Positions 43,226-51,541 of a stretch of DNA of 64,000 bases are shown piece after piece (within the stretch, counting starts at the first letter, position 1; each line of letters begins with the position of its first letter). A program made the position numbers and the translations under genes. This stretch comes from Lewinellaceae bacterium (GTDB lineage: Bacteria; Bacteroidota; Bacteroidia; Chitinophagales; Saprospiraceae), in NCBI GenBank assembly GCA_020636255.1, contig JACJYE010000010.1:273564-337563 (forward strand), in the 5' to 3' direction. The notes beneath the pieces were generated by a model. It saw only the letters and a program-made list of their open reading frames with translations, was not told the DNA's origin and ran no database searches.

Positions 43226-43233
43226 CAAAACTA
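43226..43233 (-). promoter_or_regulatory. Candidate promoter -7 box for the hydroxyacyl-CoA dehydrogenase
   Basis: TAGTTTTG on the minus strand matches TAnnTTTG, overlaps the stop codon of the TolC-like gene and lies 34 bases before the dehydrogenase start. No clear -33 box is seen. Confidence 0.3.
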
Positions 43234-44715
43234 TCGTTTGGGTTCCACCTGGCGGAGCAAGGGCCTGTCGGCCTCAAAGTCGTACAGAGACAGGCGCCGA
43301 AGATCGTAATAGGCCAGCCAGAAGGTGCGCAGGGCGTTGATATAAGATCGGCGGGCATTGGCCTCCTCGCTGATGGCGATGTTGAGGTCGGTGACCAGTA
43401 TCTTGCCGATGCGGTAGCGCTTTCTCGTCATATCGAGCCTTTTCTGGGCCACGTCGTAGGCTCGTACGGCCAGCCGTACCTGGTCGCGTTGCAGGCCGAA
43501 CTGTTGTACTTTGATGAGGACTTCCCGTTCAAAATTTATGCGTTCCTGTTCGACCTGGAGCTGCACCAGTTCCTGGTTAGATTTAGCGATCTCGAGCTGG
43601 GAGCGCGCTTTACCCCAATCGGCAACGGGCAGGGTGATGCCAAGCCGGAGTTGCTCCTGGTCGAGCGGTGAGACGTAAGCATCGCCTACGGTGCCCCCTG
43701 TTTGTGACAGGCCGAAGGAGCCGTTGAGGTTAACACTGAGGCCGCTGTTACCTTTCGCTTCCGCCACATCGCGTTCGGCTTCCAGCAGTTGCCGGTTGAA
43801 ACCAATGTTTTCGCTTCTGTTCATCCGGGCGTATTGAATGGCCTGTTCCGGGTTGATGTCGAAGCCGGGAAGGCTGGAAGGAGGGTCGAGCTCGAAGTAA
43901 ACGGCTCTGCGGATGCCTAGGAAGTTCCGGAGGCGTTCGGTGCTGGTTTGGAGGTTGAGCTGGCTTTCCGCTACTGATGCATCGGCATTCATGGCGTTCA
44001 GTTCGATCTGCAGCAGTTCCGTCTCTGCGATGCGCCCCACCTCGAAACGGCCGCGGGATATTTCCAGCAGAGTATCCGCATCCGCTTTGTCGCGCCTGGC
44101 GGCTTCCTGGTTAAGCTGGGCGACCAGTACATCGAAGAACAGGGCGGCTGCCTGGAAGGCCACATCCTCCAACCCTTCCGAATAGATGCGTTGCGATTCC
44201 TGGTAAACCAGAGGCTGGATGCGTTTGTCCCAACGCAGTGGGTTGAACGTGAACAGCGGCTGCTGGAAACCCACGGCTACCGGCGTGCTGAGATAGGAAA
44301 CCGAGCCCGGGTTCGTATCCGACTTGAAGATATCGATCCGCTGGATACCGGTAGTGGCGAAGATAGAACCCCCTGTCAGGGCGATGTCCTGTTCCAGGCT
44401 GAGGTTGACGCTGTTCCGCATCAGTGCCCGGTTGATAAAAGCGTCGCGGCCATCGGGCAGCGTGATGGCTTCGATAGCCCGGTTGAGGTTGGGCAAGGTT
44501 GAACCGATACTGATCTGGGGCTTGTAATTGGACAGAAAGGATTGATAGCGCCAGAAGCTGTTATTCAGGGCGGTTTCCGCGATCTTGACGTCTGGTGCGG
44601 CTGCCTGTGCCATATCTATCACCCCTTTCAGGCTGAGCTGAAGGGTATCCTGTGCTGAGAGCCGGCAAAAGGAACAACATAACAGGCCAAGGAGAATAGG
44701 GTATCGCATTTTCAT
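43231..44715 (-). CDS. TolC-family outer-membrane efflux protein
   Basis: A 494-residue protein with a signal sequence (MKMRYPILLGLLCCSFCRLS) and two repeats of the OEP domain, mostly long amphipathic helices. Supporting segments are LSLKGVIDMAQAAAPDVKIA, the helix-barrel FEVGRIAETELLQIELNAMN in repeat one and YRIGKILVTDLNIAISEEAN in repeat two, each in its conserved place. It should form the trimeric outer-membrane channel for the adaptor and permease encoded upstream (57-base gap). No substrate can be read. Confidence 0.9.
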   Translation of the reverse strand: MKMRYPILLGLLCCSFCRLSAQDTLQLSLKGVIDMAQAAAPDVKIAETALNNSFWRYQSFLSNYKPQISIGSTLPNLNRAIEAITLPDGRDAFINRALMRNSVNLSLEQDIALTGGSIFATTGIQRIDIFKSDTNPGSVSYLSTPVAVGFQQPLFTFNPLRWDKRIQPLVYQESQRIYSEGLEDVAFQAAALFFDVLVAQLNQEAARRDKADADTLLEISRGRFEVGRIAETELLQIELNAMNADASVAESQLNLQTSTERLRNFLGIRRAVYFELDPPSSLPGFDINPEQAIQYARMNRSENIGFNRQLLEAERDVAEAKGNSGLSVNLNGSFGLSQTGGTVGDAYVSPLDQEQLRLGITLPVADWGKARSQLEIAKSNQELVQLQVEQERINFEREVLIKVQQFGLQRDQVRLAVRAYDVAQKRLDMTRKRYRIGKILVTDLNIAISEEANARRSYINALRTFWLAYYDLRRLSLYDFEADRPLLRQVEPKR

Positions 44716-44772
44716 GAAGAGAAAGGAGTTTTGTTGCTGAAGAAAAAGAAGCAGTTGTTGCCTGCCGGCGGC

Positions 44773-46113
44773 TCAATCGGAGCGCAGCGCCTTGATAGGG
44801 TCCTGTATCGCAGCTTTCCGGGCGGGAAAGATGCCGAAGACGAGGCCTACGGCTGCGGCTACCCCAAACGACAGGAGGATCGACCAGCCGGATACGACGG
44901 TAGGGATCTCCGCATAAGCTGCGATGCCCCGTGCGGCGCCGATGCCCAGGGCCATGCCTATCAGGCCGCCCATCAGGCTGATGAAGACCGCTTCGAAGAG
45001 GAACTGAAAAATAATATCCCGCTGGTTGGCCCCGAGCGACCGCCTGACCCCTATTTCCTTTACCCGTTCGAGTACGGAGGCTAGCATGATGTTCATGATG
45101 CCGATGCCGCCGACGAGCAGAGAGATACCTGCAATGGCGGCGAGCACAAGGTTAAACGTGTCCTGGGTTTTCTGTTCCTGTTCGAGCAGCAGTTCCGGCA
45201 CTTCGACCTGGAAGTCCACCACGTCGTAGTGCCGGCGTTTGAGAATGCGGGCGATGACGTCGGCGCTTGCTTTAAGTTTGTCGGATTCGCCGATGCGGAC
45301 GACCAGCTGGTCCAGCTGGTTATGGTTGGGGTCCCGGTTTTCATCTTCGTCGGAATCCTCATCGCCCAGGTCGTTCTGATTGACGAGCGCGCGGTTGCGA
45401 AAACGTAACAAAGCGGTGGTCACGGGTATATAGACGTCGCTGTTATAGTCTCTGATGCCCAGGCTCGACAGGCTTTCCTGGCTGGCCTTGCGCCTGTCGA
45501 GCACGCCAATAATGGTGAGCCAGGTATTGCCGCATTTCAACTGCTGGCCCAGGGGGTCTTCCTGGCTGAAAAAGCGCGCCTGGATCTCCTTGCCGATAAT
45601 GCAGACGGAAGCGCCCTGTTCGATATGCTTATCGTGGAATAAACGGCCTGTGGCAAGGCCCAGGTTATTGAGATCGAAAAAGGCGTTGGTAATACCGACG
45701 CAGCGTCCCTTTTCAAGCCTGCCGTTGCGCACTACGTTGGTAGCCAGCACCACTTCGGGGCTCACGCGCTCTGCTGCCGGTAGTATGGCCTGGATAGCCT
45801 CGGCGTCTTTGAGGGTGAGCCCTGGCGAATAGGTTCGTTTTTCCCCGCTGTCGCTGCTACCGCTGGCGCCGGTTCCGCTGCTGCTGCCATTCTGGCCTTC
45901 GTCGGTGAGCTCCAGCCCTTTGATCACGATATTGTTGGTGCCGATCAGCTTCATTTGTTCGAGGATGGCCTGCTTGGCGCCTGTGCCGATCGCGAGCATG
46001 GCTATGACCGCGCCTACTCCGAAAACGATGCCCAAAGCGGTGAGGAAAGAGCGCAGCTTGTTGGCGTTAACGCCTTCCATGGCCAAAAAAAAGTTAAAGA
46101 GAACGCGTTCCAT
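44773..46113 (-). CDS. MacB-like ABC transporter permease (no ATPase domain)
   Basis: A 446-residue membrane protein with the MacB_PCD-FtsX layout. It has one N-terminal TM helix (LRSFLTALGIVFGVGAVIAM), a large periplasmic domain (about 45-310; includes NNIVIKGLELTDEGQ and a Ser/Gly-rich insert), and three C-terminal TM helices (LVLAAIAGISLLVGGIGIMN, the FtsX motif VLERVKEIGVRRSLGANQRD, and LLSFGVAAAVGLVFGIFPAR). E. coli MacB carries an N-terminal ATPase domain that is missing here, so a separate ATPase must act with it. It lies nine bases after the adaptor gene. Confidence 0.9.
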   Translation of the reverse strand: MERVLFNFFLAMEGVNANKLRSFLTALGIVFGVGAVIAMLAIGTGAKQAILEQMKLIGTNNIVIKGLELTDEGQNGSSSGTGASGSSDSGEKRTYSPGLTLKDAEAIQAILPAAERVSPEVVLATNVVRNGRLEKGRCVGITNAFFDLNNLGLATGRLFHDKHIEQGASVCIIGKEIQARFFSQEDPLGQQLKCGNTWLTIIGVLDRRKASQESLSSLGIRDYNSDVYIPVTTALLRFRNRALVNQNDLGDEDSDEDENRDPNHNQLDQLVVRIGESDKLKASADVIARILKRRHYDVVDFQVEVPELLLEQEQKTQDTFNLVLAAIAGISLLVGGIGIMNIMLASVLERVKEIGVRRSLGANQRDIIFQFLFEAVFISLMGGLIGMALGIGAARGIAAYAEIPTVVSGWSILLSFGVAAAVGLVFGIFPARKAAIQDPIKALRSD

Positions 46114-46122
46114 ATCGGGAGG

Positions 46123-47511
46123 TTATTCAACGGTCAAAACGGCCCCACTCCCACCCTGCCCGGGAACGCCGGCCTTATCCTTGTGTTTGTTGCGGCGGCT
46201 CATCGCCTGGGCCTGCCGTTCTTTTTCGGCGTTTTCCAGGCGCTTTCGGACATCTTCCCTCTTTTGGGGCTCGATATAGACAAATGGGGCCGCATCGGCT
46301 CCTTTTGGAGGCGACAGGTATATCGAAGCGCCACCTTCAAGCCCATGCTCGATGATGATCTCGTTTGCGTTGGAGAGCCCGGTGATCACTTCCTGGCGGT
46401 AAACCTTACCGTCTTTTTCCTGGTATACAAACGTGAGGCTATCGTTGTACAGCGCTTCCAGAGGGATATGGACGGCATCATCGAAAACAGCAGTGACGAT
46501 CTCGTTGCTCGTCGTCATAGCTGGGCGCATGATGGAATCCACTTCGCTGACCTGTACGATCACTTCGAAAACCTTGGCGTCGTAACCGCGCAGTTGTTCT
46601 CCGATATTGGCCACCTTAATGATATGCCCGTTGTAGGCCCTGCCCGGAAAAGCGTCCACTCTGATTGTTACCTCCTGCCCTTCCTGAACCTTACTTATAT
46701 CTACCTCATTCACATAGGTCTTGGAGATCATATCACTCAGGTCGGGCAGCTCGGCCACTACGGGGTCCCAGGCGCCGACGCGCGAACCAGGCTCTTTTTT
46801 TCCCCGCCAGGTCTGGGCGTAAATCACCATCCCGGGTTCCGGAGCATTGATGGTGAATTCCTGGCTCAGAGAGACATAAGTATTGAGCTGGTTCTGGTTC
46901 TGGCGAAGCAGGGCTTCTATCTCCTGGATCTTGGCGATGGCCTGTTGTTGTTTGAGCTCGTATTTCTGGACCAGTTGTTTGAAGTCGCGTTCTGTGCGTT
47001 CCAGGTCAAGCTGGGCCTGTTGTATGACCGATTGTGGCTCGTATTTGCTTTGTTCGACATACAGCAGTTTTTCCTTTTTAGAAAACCCGAGGTTTACCAG
47101 TTCATCGCGGATGCCACGCAGTTCGATGGCCGTATCGATGCGGGCCTGCTCCAACTGGGTCTGTATCTTTTCGATCTCCGTTTGCACTGTTGTCATCTTG
47201 CCGGCCAGTTCTGTGCGGTCGAGAGAAGCGACATAATCTCCAGCTTTTACGAGAGACCCTTCGCTGACCAGGTCGGAGATGGTCGTTTCCCAAATACCGG
47301 CAACGCGCATACCCTGTGGCGCCTGTATCTTCACCGATCGCTTCGCTGCGAGTTCGCCAGTGGCGGCCACTTTGACCTCAAAACGGCCACGGGCCGCCTC
47401 GATCTTGATATCTACTTCCTGGGGTTTCCCATCGGGCTTTAGAAAAAAATAGGCGCCAGCGCTAAGGGCCAGGACGGCCAAAATGGGGAGTAGTACTTTT
47501 AATGAAGGCAT
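46123..47511 (-). CDS. HlyD/MacA-type periplasmic adaptor subunit
   Basis: A 462-residue membrane-fusion protein with an N-terminal TM anchor (LKVLLPILAVLALSAGAYFF), a barrel-sandwich hybrid domain (AATGELAAKRSVKIQAPQGM, LVKAGDYVASLDRTELAGK), a long coiled-coil hairpin (about 105-230), and beta-barrel domains (VNEVDISKVQEGQEVTIRVD, FPGRAYNGHIIKVANIG). A charged Lys/Arg/Gln-rich tail (AEKERQAQAMSRRNKHKDKA) extends past the usual end. It bridges the permease to the TolC channel. Gene order is adaptor, permease, TolC, all on the minus strand with no ATPase gene. Confidence 0.9.
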   Translation of the reverse strand: MPSLKVLLPILAVLALSAGAYFFLKPDGKPQEVDIKIEAARGRFEVKVAATGELAAKRSVKIQAPQGMRVAGIWETTISDLVSEGSLVKAGDYVASLDRTELAGKMTTVQTEIEKIQTQLEQARIDTAIELRGIRDELVNLGFSKKEKLLYVEQSKYEPQSVIQQAQLDLERTERDFKQLVQKYELKQQQAIAKIQEIEALLRQNQNQLNTYVSLSQEFTINAPEPGMVIYAQTWRGKKEPGSRVGAWDPVVAELPDLSDMISKTYVNEVDISKVQEGQEVTIRVDAFPGRAYNGHIIKVANIGEQLRGYDAKVFEVIVQVSEVDSIMRPAMTTSNEIVTAVFDDAVHIPLEALYNDSLTFVYQEKDGKVYRQEVITGLSNANEIIIEHGLEGGASIYLSPPKGADAAPFVYIEPQKREDVRKRLENAEKERQAQAMSRRNKHKDKAGVPGQGGSGAVLTVE

Positions 47512-47725
47512 AATACAGCGGTGATTTCAGGCTAAAGTAAACAAAAGCCCCGGCTTGCATCAAAAATTGCATTGCCTTAACATTTTACCGCTACGGCCTG
47601 CCAACTGCTCATGCCCTTCCATCTTTTATTCCCTGCGGGCTAGGTGCACTGGTTGTAAAGACATGCTCAACTTCAATAGTTTGGCTTACAGATAATTGAA
47701 GCGAGTATCAACAATGAAAGTATTG

Positions 47726-47734
47726 TTATCCACA
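47726..47734 (+). promoter_or_regulatory. DnaA box 1
   Basis: TTATCCACA, exact match to the consensus DnaA-binding 9-mer, 337 bases upstream of the dnaA start. Confidence 0.7.
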
Positions 47735-47848
47735 ATTGGCGTGGAAACATGACAAGCCGCCATAGGCTTAGGACTAAAATGTATAAAGTTTTCACTTACT
47801 GGCCTTTTAAAATACTCACGTGTGTGAGGCAAAAAAAAACCGGAAAAC

Positions 47849-47857
47849 TTATCCACA
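47849..47857 (+). promoter_or_regulatory. DnaA box 2
   Basis: TTATCCACA, exact consensus DnaA box, 214 bases upstream of the dnaA start and in the same orientation as the first. Confidence 0.7.
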
Positions 47858-48070
47858 TCCATTTCATGTTTAGAGATTTTTTCCCACCTTTGTAATCCTC
47901 CTTTATCTAAGTTGGGCACAAGATTACAACATTTAGATCCGGTAACAACAGCCAATGTAAGGGGTGGTTTCACTACTCTGCATTGCGCCGCCTTATGAAC
48001 CTAACTTGCTGATACTCTAGGCTTTTTAAGTCAGTTATTTTATTGTTTAACTACAGCTATTAACTGGGGA

Positions 48071-49522
48071 ATGACAAGAGATCATACTACAGTCTGGGAT
48101 AACTGTCTTCAGACTATCCGTAAGAACGTAAACCAACAGAGTTTCAGGACCTGGTTCGAACCGATCAAGCCAGTTCGCCTGGATGAGAATGCATTGACCA
48201 TTCAAGTCCCAAACAAGTTTTTCTATGAGTGGCTTGAGGAACACTATGTCAGCCTCCTGAAAATGACTATTCGCCGCGAGTTGGGAGACCAGGGCCGCCT
48301 GGAGTATCAGATACTGATGAGCAATGGCGGCCATCACGGGCATATCCAGAGCGCCCGGCCTGTCAAAGCCGCGGCCTCGAACGGCAGTACATCTGCCGGT
48401 GTGGAAAGCCTCGCACCCGGCATCGTGGACTATCAGGCCATCAAGAACCCATTTGTCATTCCCGGGATCAAGAAGGTAAAGATCGAGCCCCAGCTCAACC
48501 CCCACTACATATTCGAGAACTATATAGAAGGCGATTGCAACCGCCTTGCCCGTTCCGCAGGCCTGGCCATTGCCAAAAAACCGGGAGGCACTTCCTTCAA
48601 CCCCCTGGTCATTTTCGGCGATGTCGGCCTGGGGAAAACACACCTGGCGCACGCCATCGGCAACGACGTGTTGAAGCGTTTCCCCGATAAGGTGGTCCTG
48701 TATGTTTCATCGGAGAAGTTCACCAACCAGATCATTCAATCCATCAAGAACAACGCAGTCAATGACTTTGTAAACTTCTACCAGCTTATCGACGTCCTGA
48801 TCGTGGATGATATTCAGTTCCTGGCGAACAAGCAAAAGACGCAGGAGATCTTTTTCCACATATTCAACCAGCTGCACCAAAGTGGCAAACAGATCATTCT
48901 GACCTCCGACCGGCCGCCTAAAGACCTGGACGGTATGGAAGAACGCCTGATCTCCCGGTTCAAGTGGGGCTTGTCTGCCGACCTCCAGGCTCCCGACCTC
49001 GAGACCCGCATTGCCATCCTGGAAGCCAAAATGAGCCAGGAAGGTATCGAGATCCCTCAGGACGTCACGGAATTTATCTGTTTCAACATTCAGAACAACA
49101 TCCGCGAGCTCGAAGGCGTGCTGGTATCGCTGGTGGCCCAGTCCTCCCTCAACCAGCAGGAAGTAGATATGGGACTGGCCAAGCGGGTGATCCGCAATTT
49201 CGTCAGCCAGATCAATAAGGAGATCACCGTTGACTATATCCAGAAACTGGTAGCGGAACACTTCGGCCTGAACGTGGATAAGCTGCAGGGCAAAACCCGT
49301 AAGCGCCAGGTCGTCATCGCCCGTCAGCTGTCGATGTACCTCGCAAAAAACCTCACCGACAAATCATTGAAGGCCATTGGCGAGACTTTCGGCGGGCGCG
49401 ACCACAGCACGGTCATCTACTCCTGTAAAACGGTACAGGACCTGATGGAAACCGATGCCATCTTTAAGGATACGGTGTCAGAACTGGAGAAGAAGATCAA
49501 GCTAAGCCTGCACGAGCAGTAA
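48071..49522 (+). CDS. dnaA: Chromosomal replication initiator protein DnaA
   Basis: A 483-residue AAA+ initiator. Domain I is recognisable (WDNCLQTIRKNVNQQSFRTW, FEPIKPVRLDENALTIQVP, FFYEWLEEHYVSLL). Domain III holds the Walker A GDVGLGKTHLAHAIGNDV (from residue 183), Walker B LIVDDIQFLANKQKTQE, and sensor/arginine-finger segments (GMEERLISRFKWGLSADLQA). Domain IV is the DNA-binding end (KTRKRQVVIARQLSMYLAKN, KAIGETFGGRDHSTVIYSC), which recognises DnaA boxes. It binds origin DNA with ATP and opens it. Length and domain order are normal. The preceding spacer has two DnaA boxes and a strong terminator follows. Confidence 0.97.
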   Translation: MTRDHTTVWDNCLQTIRKNVNQQSFRTWFEPIKPVRLDENALTIQVPNKFFYEWLEEHYVSLLKMTIRRELGDQGRLEYQILMSNGGHHGHIQSARPVKAAASNGSTSAGVESLAPGIVDYQAIKNPFVIPGIKKVKIEPQLNPHYIFENYIEGDCNRLARSAGLAIAKKPGGTSFNPLVIFGDVGLGKTHLAHAIGNDVLKRFPDKVVLYVSSEKFTNQIIQSIKNNAVNDFVNFYQLIDVLIVDDIQFLANKQKTQEIFFHIFNQLHQSGKQIILTSDRPPKDLDGMEERLISRFKWGLSADLQAPDLETRIAILEAKMSQEGIEIPQDVTEFICFNIQNNIRELEGVLVSLVAQSSLNQQEVDMGLAKRVIRNFVSQINKEITVDYIQKLVAEHFGLNVDKLQGKTRKRQVVIARQLSMYLAKNLTDKSLKAIGETFGGRDHSTVIYSCKTVQDLMETDAIFKDTVSELEKKIKLSLHEQ

Positions 49523-49537
49523 GATGCGACAAAGAAA

Positions 49538-49573
49538 AAAGAGCCGCCGGGATTACTCCGGCGGCTCTTTTTT
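49538..49573 (+). terminator. Rho-independent terminator of dnaA
   Basis: GAGCCGCCGG (49541-49550) and CCGGCGGCTC (49558-49567) form a GC-rich hairpin with a short loop, followed by a run of seven T. It is 18 bases past the dnaA stop. Confidence 0.9.
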
Positions 49574-49599
49574 TATGCCTTAAAACGAGGCAGGGCCCT

Positions 49600-50439
49600 T
49601 TAATGGAGGGTAAACGGATACACCTGGCCGTTGATGGTGAGCGTCCCCTGGTTATCGCAGGCGCCGTTCCCGTAGTCAACGATTATCGGCAGGCCATTGA
49701 TATCGAGGGTGCCCGTTCCTTTACTCACATAATAGCAGGCATTGGCCTTTTCCAGCGGGGTTTGAATAACCCAATCCACGGTTTCTCCATTGGTTAGCGT
49801 AGTGTAGATACTTCCCGTTACGTGGTAAACATCGTCGTGCCAGTCCCACCAGGTTGGGTGCCCCTCTGTTTGCGTATAGGTTTGGTTGCCGCTGAAGGCG
49901 AAAGTATTATTATTAGGGCCTGTCAGTTTGATATCCTGGGCAGTGATGCTGAGGATAGCCGCGTCGGGGGTGCTCAGGTTTGTGAAAACGAACTGGCCTT
50001 CAACCTTCACGCCATCTTCCGAATAGTTATCGTAAGCAACCGAAATGATAGCATTAGGCTCCCAGATGGCCTCCACGTACAGAACGACTTTGCCTGCCTT
50101 GAACTTGCCGTCCGCATCGGTGCACCCACTGCCGTAATCCACGGTAACCGTTTTGGGGAATACGAACAGGCCCGGAGGGTCAACGGTAACGACGCCACAG
50201 GTATCGGAACGATATTCCACGCCGCCATCATTCGCAAAGCCGTTGGCATTTTCAGCTCCGCGCTGAGCAATATTAAAGGAGGAAAGGATCAGCTGCTGGC
50301 TGGCCAGCGATTCTTGTGCTTTCGCAATGGTAGCCGCATCGGCTTCGGGTATAGGCTCGGCGTCTTTTTCACAACTTGAAAAGGCGAACAGGGAAACAGC
50401 AACGAAGCATAACAGGGATAATTTCAATTGATCTTTCAT
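49600..50439 (-). CDS. Hypothetical lipoprotein of Bacteroidota type
   Basis: A 279-residue protein starting at the ATG at 50439 with a lipoprotein signal (CFVAVSLFAFSSC, lipidation Cys near residue 23). The mature part is beta-rich with several repeat-like strands (GLFVFPKTVTVDYGSGCTDA, KAGKVVLYVEAIW, VEGQFVFTNLST, GTGTLDINGLPIIVDYGNG) and four Cys residues outside the lipobox region (two near GVVTV/GSGCTD, two near NACYYV/NGACDN), likely disulfide-bonded. The VDYGxGxCD motif occurs twice, suggesting an internal duplication. I do not recognise a characterised function. A longer frame from 50490 is rejected because it would hide the signal. Confidence 0.75.
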   Translation of the reverse strand: MKDQLKLSLLCFVAVSLFAFSSCEKDAEPIPEADAATIAKAQESLASQQLILSSFNIAQRGAENANGFANDGGVEYRSDTCGVVTVDPPGLFVFPKTVTVDYGSGCTDADGKFKAGKVVLYVEAIWEPNAIISVAYDNYSEDGVKVEGQFVFTNLSTPDAAILSITAQDIKLTGPNNNTFAFSGNQTYTQTEGHPTWWDWHDDVYHVTGSIYTTLTNGETVDWVIQTPLEKANACYYVSKGTGTLDINGLPIIVDYGNGACDNQGTLTINGQVYPFTLH

Positions 50440-50688
50440 GCCTAAGGTTTTTTGATTAATGGATGAAAATAACATGGCGCTGAGATCCAATCATTTGAGG
50501 CCAGTGCCATCCGAATTCAACCATAAAACGACTGAGGGTGAAAATCCCCCCCCTTAAGTTGGAAAAGTTTTTTACTTTTCGGTTTCACGCCGGCCGTTTC
50601 TCACTACAAGCTTGCGCGATCAAGCCTGCCACTGCGCCCGCACGACAGTAGAAGCACCAGAAAAAAGGCCCGGCAGAAAAATCTGAAT

Positions 50689-51504
50689 ATGGACCCCTTA
50701 TTTGACATTCAGGGTAAAACGGCCATCATCACAGGTGGTTCGGGAGTTCTTTGCGGCGAGATCGCCAAAGGCATGGCCCAACGAGGCGCTAAGGTAGGCA
50801 TCCTTGGCCGTACCCGGGCCAAAGTGGAAGCTATGGTGGCCGGCATCGAGGCAGCCGGCGGGCAGGCCATGCCGCTGGTAGCCGATGTACTCGATGCGGA
50901 GGCCTTACAGGAATGTTCCGATAGGTTTATAAAAGAATGGGGCCGGGCCGATATCCTCATCAACGGTGCCGGCGGCAACATCCCGGGAGCAGCGATCTCT
51001 CCAAGCGAGCACTTTTTCCAACACCCCTACCCCAACTTCCAAAGAGTATTCGCGCTCAATTTCGATGGCACGGTGCTGCCCACCATGATTTTTGGCAAGT
51101 CCATGGCAGCGTCTGGTTCCGGCAGTATCATCAATATCTCTTCCATGACTGCTCAGCAGGCCGTCACGCGCGTGCCTGGCTATTCTACGGCTAAAGCCGC
51201 CGTCGACTGTTTCACAAAATGGCTGGCTGTGGAAATAGCCCTCAAATTCGGAGAAGGGGTACGGGTAAACGCCATCGCGCCGGGCTTTTTCATCACCAGC
51301 CAAAACCGCCGCCTGTTGTCCAATGAGGATGGCACCTATACCGAACGCGGCGAATCGGTCATACGCAAGACCCCTACCCGTCGTTTCGGCGAGCCCGATG
51401 AGCTCATCGGTACGGCCATTTGGCTTTCTTCCGAAGCATCGCGGTTCGTAACAGGAACTGTCATCCCCGTGGATGGCGGCTTCAGCGCCTGGTCGGGGGT
51501 GTGA
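50689..51504 (+). CDS. SDR-family oxidoreductase, mannonate/fructuronate reductase-like
   Basis: A 271-residue short-chain dehydrogenase/reductase. The NAD(P)-binding motif is TAIITGGSGVLCGEIAKGMA (a TGxxxxxG variant). NGAGGNIP follows, then the catalytic Ser in IINISSMTAQQAVTRVPGYS and the YSTAKAA (Tyr-x3-Lys) motif, and a C-terminal VTGTVIPVDGGFSAWSGV. The sequence most resembles SDR-type D-mannonate oxidoreductases of hexuronate pathways, but substrate specificity cannot be read directly. It heads a three-gene run (37- and 39-base gaps) with the PF06439 protein and the exported oxidoreductase. Confidence 0.82.
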   Translation: MDPLFDIQGKTAIITGGSGVLCGEIAKGMAQRGAKVGILGRTRAKVEAMVAGIEAAGGQAMPLVADVLDAEALQECSDRFIKEWGRADILINGAGGNIPGAAISPSEHFFQHPYPNFQRVFALNFDGTVLPTMIFGKSMAASGSGSIINISSMTAQQAVTRVPGYSTAKAAVDCFTKWLAVEIALKFGEGVRVNAIAPGFFITSQNRRLLSNEDGTYTERGESVIRKTPTRRFGEPDELIGTAIWLSSEASRFVTGTVIPVDGGFSAWSGV

Positions 51505-51541
51505 AGTGCGTCTATGTTTGCTCCAGACAAAACTTATTAGC

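Larger units (their letters stand above)
47512..48070. other. 559-bp intergenic region with DnaA boxes; possible oriC
   Basis: No gene is supported. Two perfect DnaA boxes TTATCCACA occur at 47726-47734 and 47849-47857 in the same orientation, 123 bases apart. The 80 bases before dnaA (47995-48070) are AT-rich (TTATTTTATTGTTTAACTA), a possible unwinding element. This could be the chromosomal origin or just DnaA autoregulation. Confidence 0.5.

Noticed and set aside
45955..47442. 495-codon frame opposite the adaptor and permease genes
   Set aside because: Crosses two well-supported minus-strand genes and has no domain of its own.
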